Below, piece by piece: positions 43,772 through 51,374 of a stretch of 64,000 nt of DNA. The number at the start of each line of letters is the position of its first letter. Within the stretch, counting starts at the first letter, position 1. Origin of the DNA: an uncultured Chthonomonas sp. Its GTDB lineage: Bacteria > Armatimonadota > Chthonomonadetes > Chthonomonadales > Chthonomonadaceae. The translations under genes and the position numbers were made by a program. Where the stretch lies: NCBI GenBank assembly GCA_903919615.1, contig CAIXIX010000136.1, positions 1-64,000 of the forward strand, written 5' to 3'. Under the pieces are notes generated by a model that made no database searches, was not told the DNA's origin, and worked only from the letters and a program-made list of their open reading frames with translations.

Positions 43772-44842
43772 CTAATTGCGAAAAGCTGCGCACAGGAACT
43801 CGAATTCCCGTCGTGACAGCAGGGACTCCATATCGCCGCATCGTGCTAAGGCGAGCGTCTCAATAGGGTAGTCCTGCCACCGATGGGTTGGACCAATCAC
43901 CTCTTCTATTCCGCAGGCTCGAGAATAGTATTCGTAAACCGTGGGGCCGATCCCGGCGTTCGGCAGAAACTTGCGCCCGCAGGATTCGCCAACCAACCGC
44001 AGGATCGCCATTGTGAGTGGCCGCCAGCTTGCTTTCACCGGGACGACGCGGACGCCCGGACACCATTGATCGATCATTCCCGCCGTGTGTTCTGGCGCGA
44101 TATCAACCACGTAGACAGGCTTTTGCCGGCGATTCAACAGGCTAGCAAGGTACCGTAGGGTTTCACGATCATCGATATCGTTTCCAACGCGGCCAAACGA
44201 ATAACCCACGATAATCACGGATTCACACTGATCGAAGCGCGGTTCGAGTTCCGCATACTCAGGCTGAAACGAGGTGATAGTCAACGACTCGGGCACGGAC
44301 AGGGTAAGACCTGCAAATCCTCCCTTCATACCAGACAGATCGACTCCGTAACGCAAGCTGTCGCGAGTCAACTGCCGCAAGCCCTCCGCCGATCCGTGAA
44401 TGCTTAATAGGCTGCCATGAGGTGCCAATACGGGAATTGTCTGAACCGAGCGTTCAGCGATCCCGTCCACATTAAAGCTGAGGATGCATCCGTCCGGGTG
44501 AACCTTGTTGAAAACCTGGTATGGGTTGCATACTCCGGGCAGCTGCGAAACCTGGAGTTCTGAATACATAATCCCGCGCAATGTACCTGCTCCGATATGT
44601 CTAACATACGGCGAAGCGCGATTGTACTTGTCGTGTGAACCGTTCAGCCTGACCACCTCAATACCCGGCTGGTATTCTGGGCAAAAGCCACCAGCGTCGT
44701 ACGTCAACTGCTCGGCAACCCCACGCAGGAAGCCATAACTCGGCGAGAGTCCAAAAGAGGCGCCGGCTCCTACAACAAAGAGAGCCGGCCGATCGAGCAT
44801 CACGGGGACTAATTTGTCGATCAGTTCAGGTGTAAGATCCAC
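43772..44842 (-). CDS. SIR2-like domain protein
   Basis: This 356-residue protein has SIR2-like features: the nucleotide-binding GAGAS (residues 25-29, in LFVVGAGASFG), LSFNVDG (~121-127) in the place of the usual TTNYD, a candidate catalytic His in LAPHGSLLSIHG (His142 or His149), and VIIVGYSFG (~209-217). SIR2-like proteins in defence systems hydrolyse NAD+ after infection is sensed. A ~100-residue C-terminal part is unassigned. The ATG at 44842 follows a leader repeat shared with another cassette. It is upstream of the HNH-like gene. NADase activity is inference. Confidence 0.8.
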   Translation of the reverse strand: MDLTPELIDKLVPVMLDRPALFVVGAGASFGLSPSYGFLRGVAEQLTYDAGGFCPEYQPGIEVVRLNGSHDKYNRASPYVRHIGAGTLRGIMYSELQVSQLPGVCNPYQVFNKVHPDGCILSFNVDGIAERSVQTIPVLAPHGSLLSIHGSAEGLRQLTRDSLRYGVDLSGMKGGFAGLTLSVPESLTITSFQPEYAELEPRFDQCESVIIVGYSFGRVGNDIDDRETLRYLASLLNRRQKPVYVVDIAPEHTAGMIDQWCPGVRVVPVKASWRPLTMAILRLVGESCGRKFLPNAGIGPTVYEYYSRACGIEEVIGPTHRWQDYPIETLALARCGDMESLLSRREFEFLCAAFRN

Positions 44843-44859
44843 TTGCGACTACCTTCGTT

Positions 44860-44903
44860 CTCACAGACATAATCTGATGCTTTACACTTCTTAAGACGAA
44901 GTA
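44860..44903. repeat. leader repeat, copy 2
   Basis: TCTCACAGACATAATCTGAT and GCTTTACACTTCTTAAGACGA match 42547-42590. It sits 17 bases before the SIR2-like start codon and 28 bases from the pepF-tail stop, so it probably contains the cassette promoter. Confidence 0.6.
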
Positions 44904-44931
44904 GACGAGACGGCGGTTTCTTGTAAGGCGT

Positions 44932-45208
44932 CTACTTAATCAACCCCTCAAACTCCGTGATCTGCTTTCGAATAACATCGAGGCTACTTTTCCAGAACTC
45001 CACACTGTGCGTATCGATCCCGAACCGCGAAGCAAGAGTATGTGCATCGAACATACCGGTCGAACTCAGGAAGTCGTCGTAATCGGCTCTGAACTCATCC
45101 GGAGACGCCTGGAAGCGCGCATACAATCCCAGGCCAAACAAGAGTCCAAAAGTATAAGGGTAATTATAAAACCCTGAATTACAGTAGTGACCCTTGACCG
45201 CCAACATC
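44932..45208 (-). pseudogene. pepF 3'-end fragment, 45 kb copy
   Basis: The last ~90 codons of pepF are present with an open frame, from AVKGHYCNSGFYNYPYTFGL to ITEFEGLIK and a stop. The few differences from the intact gene are mostly conservative, including an apparent Tyr-to-Cys change in HYCNSG. Upstream sequence is unrelated to pepF. ORF 44932-45288 is this fragment with a chance extension. Confidence 0.85.
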
Positions 45209-45268
45209 GACCCTATGCCATGGCAAGCTGGCTGAACGTGAATTCGAACCAATGCAATGTACCGGTTG

Positions 45269-46123
45269 TTAGGCCGAGTGTTTGGCATCGCGTTTGGCCG
45301 CTTTCAACACATCTCTGAATATGTTCAGCAACTCTTCCAGAGACTTTTTGAGCAGATCGTAGTCCCGAGGTACCCCCTTGCCCCGATGGGTGATGTTGGA
45401 CCGTACTTGATAATAGTAATCGACAGCCTTGTCCGGCGAGTGAGGGTTAAGAACTACCCTTTCGCCGGGCCGATCGGCGCGATAGACTTCGCGATAGCCT
45501 CCCTGGCTATCATTAAGGTGGACGTGTTGCTTAAGGCTCGTGGCAAATGCTGACTCGGTTGCGAGCTTACCGACCTTAGCTGTGACCTTGTCGCCGAGGT
45601 GATAGCGCAACGACACGTAGCGCTCAATGGAGGACCATAGTAGGAGGTAGGCCATTTGCAGTTTGAATAGAGACTTCATGTCCCAGTCGAAAACCTGCGA
45701 CTTGAGTGTCTCCTCCACCACCTCCAAGGCTGCCGTGAAGAGCGGGTCGTTCCAACCGTCCCATACAGCGTCCTCGCAAACCACGCTGCCCTTTCTTGGA
45801 GACCTACCTACCAGCACGTTCGCTGATACTCCGTTGATTTTAGCTTCGTTCCAGCGGTAATGCTTGTCCGGCTCCATAGTCGAGATGCAATCGTATGCGT
45901 CCGAAGCCCGCTCAGGTAGGAATGTCAGCAGCGCACCTTCGGTGCGTTCCCGTGAATCGGGATCGATAATCGGCAAACCGTCGCGAAGTAGGAGGCTTCC
46001 TGCAACTCGTGCCGGCTCATCAACCTTAGCGACGAGTTCACGTAACTGGAAGAAGGCCAACTGCCCGGGCCTGAAGAGGCCGTACGCGAAGAAGGGCCAA
46101 TCAATATTCGGTGGGTGTTCCAT
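45269..46123 (-). CDS. GGCT-like domain fused to a HEPN-like domain
   Basis: This 284-residue protein combines two domains. Residues ~10-110 resemble the gamma-glutamylcyclotransferase/AIG2 fold: FFAYGLFRPGQ, then EGALLTFLPERASDAYDCISTMEPDKHYRW, with Glu84 as the likely acid. Residues ~130-284 are helical with IERYVSLRYHLGDK and YYYQVRSNITHRGKG. The latter contains R-x4-H (Arg241, His246), the HEPN ribonuclease signature. The combination suggests a small-molecule or amide-processing module linked to an RNA-cutting effector. I know of no described system with it. It stands between a pepF tail and the next cargo gene on the same strand. Confidence 0.68.
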   Translation of the reverse strand: MEHPPNIDWPFFAYGLFRPGQLAFFQLRELVAKVDEPARVAGSLLLRDGLPIIDPDSRERTEGALLTFLPERASDAYDCISTMEPDKHYRWNEAKINGVSANVLVGRSPRKGSVVCEDAVWDGWNDPLFTAALEVVEETLKSQVFDWDMKSLFKLQMAYLLLWSSIERYVSLRYHLGDKVTAKVGKLATESAFATSLKQHVHLNDSQGGYREVYRADRPGERVVLNPHSPDKAVDYYYQVRSNITHRGKGVPRDYDLLKKSLEELLNIFRDVLKAAKRDAKHSA

Positions 46124-46309
46124 TGCTTAAGTCCGTTCAATCGGCGTGAGGTCCGCGCGCCAGCTGTTCATGCCTGCAATGCGGATCAGATCGATGCGGC
46201 GCGGACGCTTCCCGATCTTTCATTATAAAACTATCTTGGCGCGTACCCCTGCAGATAGAGCAGTTTTGCGGCTGCCATATACCGTCCGCTGGAACTAAGC
46301 GTTGGTTTA

Positions 46310-46801
46310 TTACTCGATGATAAAGCCAGCGTAGTAGTTTTCCATGCGGCTCGCCAGTGTTGCGCAATATCCGAAATACTTAACGCATTCGGATCTGGAC
46401 TTGTTCATATGCTCTGTTCCTGGGTAACAAAGTGAAATAAAGTAGATCGTCGTCGTTGGAAGGATTGCCATTCGAGAAACGAACTTCTTGGCGACTTGGT
46501 CCGCACGATTTTTGTCCAACTCAACTGCCACAACGAAATTCGACCCTTTGCCGAAAATGTCGATGGAGTCACCAGAATCTACTCTAGGGCGATATTCTAC
46601 ACTCCAGGTTACATCCGGCATTACGTGTGCAAACACAGATTTGAGACATGTTTGAAATTCAGTAACGTAGGACTTTTGTTCCGGCTGAGACTTTCCAAGG
46701 TGCTCTGAAAAGTACTCTGAGCACTCAATGCTAACAATACACGAGATGATTGAATTCAGAATCGGTCCATCATCAGATTTATTCACAAGTGTTGGTTTCA
46801 T
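46310..46801 (-). CDS. small protein, possible PD-(D/E)XK-fold nuclease
   Basis: This 163-residue protein is preceded by GGAAG nine bases before the ATG. The segment VDSGDSIDIFGKGSNFVVAVELDKNRADQVAKKFVSRM (~74-111) has the strand-Asp-strand-Glu-x-Asp/Lys order of restriction-endonuclease-like folds (Asp81, Glu94, Asp96/Lys97), followed by a helix with DQVAKK. The size suits a minimal nuclease subunit. The assignment rests on one motif block. It lies next to the GGCT-HEPN gene and an IS element. Confidence 0.5.
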   Translation of the reverse strand: MKPTLVNKSDDGPILNSIISCIVSIECSEYFSEHLGKSQPEQKSYVTEFQTCLKSVFAHVMPDVTWSVEYRPRVDSGDSIDIFGKGSNFVVAVELDKNRADQVAKKFVSRMAILPTTTIYFISLCYPGTEHMNKSRSECVKYFGYCATLASRMENYYAGFIIE

Positions 46802-46980
46802 TCAGTACATCTTCCTTGCTGGCACCTCCAGATGACATCCAGAATGGACGGTTGAGCTGCTGAATTAGGTCTTTATGCGACCTTTTTGGAGGCTGTAGGA
46901 CAGTCTTTGAGGCTTCCTTCGAGCGCGTAATCACGGAAACGATGCCGATTAGTCTCTTCCGGTTTGGTTATGTCGGGTGA

Positions 46981-48120
46981 CTTTATTAGGACTTTCGCTT
47001 CGCTTAAAATTCTCATGGTAGCCGCTTGACACGATTCCACCGATTGATTCACAATCGCGAATCTTGAACAAGCTGCAATATATTGAATATCTTGTCGCGA
47101 CATGCGGCAACTACACGTGCACGAACCTGGCAAACCATCTTGAGGGTCGGCCCGGCACGAGCCACGACGCGATCAGCGATTTCCTTCGCCATGATAAGCG
47201 AACAGCCAGAGAACTCTGGGATCTCGTCGCTCCGCTTATAAATGACAGCGAAGACGCATATTTGATCTTGGACGACAGCGTCCAGAACAAAGAGTACTCG
47301 AAGTCTATTGAGCTTGTAAATCGGCAATATAGCGGTGCCGTACACGGACTGGTACGCGGCATTGGCATCGTAAACCTGGTCCACACGACTGGAGAAGATG
47401 GCGGCTATTACCCCATCGACTTCCGCATATACGACCGTGAAAGTGATGGCAAGACCAAGAACGATCACTTTCTGGAAATGCTTGTCCGCGCTATTGCCGA
47501 CAAAGGGATCAAAGCCAAAACAATCCTTTTCGACACATGGTATGCCTCCGTGGATAACCTCAAAACTATCCATCGACTTGGACTTTTCTTCGTGACGTCT
47601 CTCAAGAGCAACCGCCTGGTCAGTCCCGAAAAGGGTAAAGGCAACGTCCATCTTGATCAAATCGTTTGGACAGATGAACAGCTCGCCAATGGCATTCTGG
47701 TGCACCTGAAAGCTGTACCTTTTCTCGTGCGTCTCTTCAAGATAGTCGCCAAGAACGGCGACGTTGAATGGATTATCACCAATCGTGAGCACTTTATAAG
47801 CTCACAAGGTGATCCCCCACGTTCGATTACTGCGCAAGACGTTGAGAAACAAGGCGCCGTGCGATGGCAGATCGAGCAGATGCACCGTGAACTGAAACAG
47901 CTTGTTGGCACGGAAAAATGCCAGTGCCGAAAGGCGAGATCACAACGCAACCACATAGCGTGCTGCTACCAGGCTTGGCTTGCAATCAAAGTAGCCGCTG
48001 TTAAGCAGTCCGTGACACTGTACCAGGCGCAAGCCGACCTGCTAAGGAACTACCTAATCGACCAACTCAGAAACCCACGGATACCAGCATACACAGGGTA
48101 AGCGAAAGTCCTATTTATTA
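46981..48120 (+). mobile_element. IS4/IS701-like insertion sequence
   Basis: A 13-base inverted repeat AGGACTTTCGCTT (46988-47000; complement at 48100-48112) flanks a single transposase gene. Outward of the core the ends are AT-rich but poorly matched, so exact limits are uncertain by ~10 bases. Confidence 0.7.
47064..48101 (+). CDS. DDE transposase, IS4/IS701-like
   Basis: This 345-residue transposase has a TTG start. The DDE core includes AYLILDDSVQNKEYSKSIE (first Asp), AKTILFDTWYASVDNLK (second Asp) and VRWQIEQMHRELKQLVGTEKCQ with the terminal Glu in the Y/W-x2-E-x3-R-x6-K-like helix. The motif LVNRQYSGAVHGLVRGIGIVNLVH is typical of this transposase group. The frame is intact. The stop codon lies in the right inverted repeat. 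I am less sure of the subfamily than of the IS4-like class. Confidence 0.8.
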   Translation: MNKLQYIEYLVATCGNYTCTNLANHLEGRPGTSHDAISDFLRHDKRTARELWDLVAPLINDSEDAYLILDDSVQNKEYSKSIELVNRQYSGAVHGLVRGIGIVNLVHTTGEDGGYYPIDFRIYDRESDGKTKNDHFLEMLVRAIADKGIKAKTILFDTWYASVDNLKTIHRLGLFFVTSLKSNRLVSPEKGKGNVHLDQIVWTDEQLANGILVHLKAVPFLVRLFKIVAKNGDVEWIITNREHFISSQGDPPRSITAQDVEKQGAVRWQIEQMHRELKQLVGTEKCQCRKARSQRNHIACCYQAWLAIKVAAVKQSVTLYQAQADLLRNYLIDQLRNPRIPAYTG

Positions 48121-48851
48121 GACCGCTGAGTAGTAGGACTTCCAACTCTCTTGGCATTATCACCAGCGGCGTTTGAAGACCCAGCTCCTTGTTTACTTTC
48201 CAACTGCTTTTGAAGCGTATCGAGTTGCCCTTTGACGTCAGCGGCGCGAATCGTGGCATTAGAGCTTGCAGCAGCGGCATCGTGACTGGCTTTGAAACTG
48301 ATTATTGCACCTGCAATCGCTGCGGCCGCTGCTATGGCGGAGGCAATAGCGGGAGCAAACGTAGTGATTTTCCATCGCTTCTCCTGAAGATAGGCGATGT
48401 GCCTGTTTTGCAGTTCGACAGCAAGTTTAGTAAGGATCTCAATGTTTGATACATCTAACTTACCTTCCGGTGCCACCAGCCGAACCTTCAGTGCTGCCCA
48501 CGTCTCTTCTTTAGTGTCCTGATCGTCCCGCGGGTTCCTGGTCTTTTTTCGCGTAACCTTGAAGAATTCGGGATGAGCCGTGAATAGGTTCTCCCAACCC
48601 TTATCATCGCAGATGGGTTTGCCCAAGATCCGCTCCCAATCGTTTACCAGCATCCTTGATTTCTCGTGCGTACCCATAACGCAGATCGCTGAAATAATGT
48701 TTTGAAGGCGAGTTTCGCGCCCATAGCGACCGTCGGGAGAATAGTCGGGTGTATACTCAGAACCGGGGACTTCGGGCCAAGATTCCTCTGGTGTGGTTCC
48801 TGCATTTTGCGAACTGCTGGTATATGTAATATCGTGAGAGTTTACATTCAT
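48111..48851 (-). CDS. membrane-anchored hypothetical protein with coiled-coil tail
   Basis: This ~246-residue protein starts at ATG 48851; the ORF-track extension to 49034 overlaps intergenic DNA. The N-terminal ~120 residues contain RLQNIISAICVMGTHEKSRMLVNDWERILGK and a WENLFTAHPEFFKVT block, an uncharacterised alpha/beta-like segment. A transmembrane helix (APAIASAIAAAAAIAGAIISF, ~175-195) is followed by a short coiled-coil-like tail (ADVKGQLDTLQKQLESKQ) and a Ser/Asn-rich end. It is the first gene after intact pepF on that strand. The helix next to a cytoplasmic domain fits a membrane effector, but function is unknown. Confidence 0.68.
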   Translation of the reverse strand: MNVNSHDITYTSSSQNAGTTPEESWPEVPGSEYTPDYSPDGRYGRETRLQNIISAICVMGTHEKSRMLVNDWERILGKPICDDKGWENLFTAHPEFFKVTRKKTRNPRDDQDTKEETWAALKVRLVAPEGKLDVSNIEILTKLAVELQNRHIAYLQEKRWKITTFAPAIASAIAAAAAIAGAIISFKASHDAAAASSNATIRAADVKGQLDTLQKQLESKQGAGSSNAAGDNAKRVGSPTTQRSNK

Positions 48852-49055
48852 TTTACGGCCCCCGTGGCATTCGGCAGTACGCTTAAAAGCGACTACAAGC
48901 GCTGCGCTGTAAAGGACGGACTCAGGAACTTGCCCCGACCAAAAAACGGAATATGACCTGCGGCCACACGAGGCTGGTCGTGTTTCGCCGATTGGTTGGT
49001 ATCGGCCTCCATGATCCAAACGCGGTTCCACCATCCGCCGGAACTTGCGTAGCGC

Positions 49056-50846
49056 CTACCCGATCAACTGATCAAACTCTCCAATCTGGATTCGTATCAC
49101 ATCCAAACTCGATCTCCAGAACTCCACACTGTGTGTATCGATCCCAAACCGGGCAGCAAGTGTATGCGCGTCGTACATTCCGGTTGAGCTGAGGAAGTCA
49201 TCGTAATCTGCCCTGAACTCGTCTGGCGATGCCTGGAAGCGCGCATACAGCCCAAGACCGAACAAAAGCCCGAAAGTGTACGGATAATTATAAAACCCTG
49301 AATTATAGTAGTGACCCTTTACGGCCCACATGAAGGGGTGGGTGCTGTTGAGCGCATCGCCGTAGGTTTGCTGCTGCGCGGTGGTCATCAGCTCCTTGAA
49401 CTCGGCGACGGTGATCTCTCGCTCCTGTCGCTTCGCGAAAACGCTCTTCTCAAACAGGAAGCGCGAGTGGATATCTACCACCACCATCAGGTTTCGCTCT
49501 AGAACGGTATCAAGCAGAACCAGCCGCTCAGAATTATCCGCCGAGGCTAACGCGCCATCAAACGCCAGCGTCTCACAGAAGATGCTGGCAGTCTCCGCCA
49601 GTGTCGCAGGGGTAGCGCGCTGCATCGACTTACGCTCTTTGAGGTTCAGGTTGTGGTAGGCATGGCCTAGCTCATGCGCGAGCGTGCTGACGCTGTTGAA
49701 CGAGCCATTATAGTTCATCAGAATTCGGGATTCGCCCGGGCGAAGTCCGGTGCAGTAGGCGCCGCCAACCTTGCCGACACGCTGCCCCGCGTCGATCCAG
49801 TTTTCGGTGAAGTTCATGCGGGCAAAGCCGGCCAGTCGGTGCGAGTAGCGGGCAAAATTGGTCTCGACAAATGTTTCAGCTTCGCTCCAACTCCAGCTTT
49901 TGCCCTCTTCGCCGAGCGGGGCAGAGACGTCGTACCATTCCAACTTCTCGACACCAAGCGCTTTCGCTTTGGCATTCATGTATCGGCGGAAATCTGGGAA
50001 AGATTCCACGCACGCGGTATGCATCGCCTCAAGGGTCTCCGCATCGATTCCGTTTGCGCTTAAGGTTGGCTCAATGTCGTTCGCATAACCTCGGCGCTTG
50101 CGCACTACCTGCTGGTAGCCCTTCACGCCATTTAGCGCAGCAGCCAGCGGCATTGCCGTCTCGGCCCACGCTGCAATCTCCGCTTCAAAGGCTGCCTTGC
50201 GAACTTCTCGGCGGCTATCCGTTGCAAGCGATCGCACCGCACTCATCGGCAGGCTTTTTGTTTCGCCATCTACGGTAAGCGGAACATTCAGCATCGCAGT
50301 GAGATTTGCGTGGAGCTTCACCCATCCGGAGATGCCGGGAGACTGCAGCTCCGAAGCGAGATCCTCCTCCACGGGAGACATCTGATGCTTTGCTTGCTCA
50401 GCTGCGCGCCTTACATTGTACTCAAGGTCGCGCGCAACACCGGATGCGGCTAGCAGCGCTTCGGTATCGGTTGTTCCAACCCAGGCAACTAGCCGGGTGT
50501 ATAGTTTCTGGAGGCGAACCGATCGTGCTGAAAGCAGCGATTCTCTTGATCGAGCGGCATCGTCTCGCGCATCGGTGGTTACGAAGCAGCCGATGTAGGA
50601 ACTCACCGCTCGTAACCGCTGCTGAAGCGCGCTCGTCTTTTCGATAATCTCCTCGTACTGCGCGACAAAAGCAGCGTCTACGGAGGATTCTAAACGGCGA
50701 TTTACGTTGTGAGTATCAAACAGTGCGGCGAGAGTTTCGATTCCGGCGCATAGGGCCTCAAATTCGGCAACAAACTCTTCGGATGCGAGAGACGGGAAGA
50801 TCGGGGTCATATCCCAAACAGGTAGATCGTTGGCCAGCGCTGTCAT
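49056..50846 (-). CDS. pepF: oligoendopeptidase F, M3-family metallopeptidase
   Basis: This ~596-residue cytoplasmic zinc peptidase cleaves short peptides. It has the M3 zinc motif HELGHAYH (~390) with the downstream ETASIFCETLAFD glutamate, an all-helical N-terminal half, and the conserved end YNYPYTFGLLFGLGLYARF. The start ATG 50846 has GAGGAGG upstream; the GTG at 50855 is too close to it. Its last ~90 codons are repeated at 45, 42.7, 38 and 34.9 kb on the same strand. This gene is therefore the likely recombination target for the accessory cassettes downstream of it. Confidence 0.94.
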   Translation of the reverse strand: MTALANDLPVWDMTPIFPSLASEEFVAEFEALCAGIETLAALFDTHNVNRRLESSVDAAFVAQYEEIIEKTSALQQRLRAVSSYIGCFVTTDARDDAARSRESLLSARSVRLQKLYTRLVAWVGTTDTEALLAASGVARDLEYNVRRAAEQAKHQMSPVEEDLASELQSPGISGWVKLHANLTAMLNVPLTVDGETKSLPMSAVRSLATDSRREVRKAAFEAEIAAWAETAMPLAAALNGVKGYQQVVRKRRGYANDIEPTLSANGIDAETLEAMHTACVESFPDFRRYMNAKAKALGVEKLEWYDVSAPLGEEGKSWSWSEAETFVETNFARYSHRLAGFARMNFTENWIDAGQRVGKVGGAYCTGLRPGESRILMNYNGSFNSVSTLAHELGHAYHNLNLKERKSMQRATPATLAETASIFCETLAFDGALASADNSERLVLLDTVLERNLMVVVDIHSRFLFEKSVFAKRQEREITVAEFKELMTTAQQQTYGDALNSTHPFMWAVKGHYYNSGFYNYPYTFGLLFGLGLYARFQASPDEFRADYDDFLSSTGMYDAHTLAARFGIDTHSVEFWRSSLDVIRIQIGEFDQLIG

Positions 50847-51073
50847 TCTACACACACCTCCTCGCAGTTGCCGAAATATCGGTCAGTTAAGTTCAATCAG
50901 GATCACACGAGTGCTACACAGTATATCAGCCGATTGTGCTCCGGTTTCGGGCCCAATCGGCTGACTATATCTAATCTGGCATGGCCAAGACGATGGCTGA
51001 TCGTGATTCATTCCGAGCTAGCAGAAATCACAACGCAAGTCCAAAGGCAGTGCGTTTGGTCTGGGAGCGGCGT

Positions 51074-51214
51074 GCGCTACGGGACTCTCGCCCAGGTACA
51101 CTGTGCGCGCCCGAATTCATCCCATGCCTGATTCCCTCATTCTTCGGGCGGCATAGGAGCCCTGGGGAGAAGAGCATAGGGCCTACTCTTTCCGCTTTAC
51201 TCCCTCGCACGCTC
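51074..51214. repeat. dispersed repeat family R2, copy 2
   Basis: About 140 bases match 32984-33122 (for example CATTCTTCGGGCGGCATAGG is common to both). It lies in the ~520-base gap between pepF and gyrA, in which I see no gene. The end CTCCCTCGCACGCTCG is shared with 10119-10134. Confidence 0.65.
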
Positions 51215-51374
51215 GGCCGCAGTAGAGAAACACGGTGGAGACCACTCTCGCAGGGAGATGGGCCACTGCGCGCCTCCAGATGTGTGCAAAACCATGCTCG
51301 TAGTAATTGAACACGATTAGACTCGCAGTGAGAGGGCCAATCAAGCGATTTTGCTTCTACTAGCGTTACGGGCG

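Noticed and set aside
47049-47792. 247-aa minus-strand ORF
   Set aside because: It is antisense to the IS4/IS701-like transposase, whose catalytic motifs are clear.
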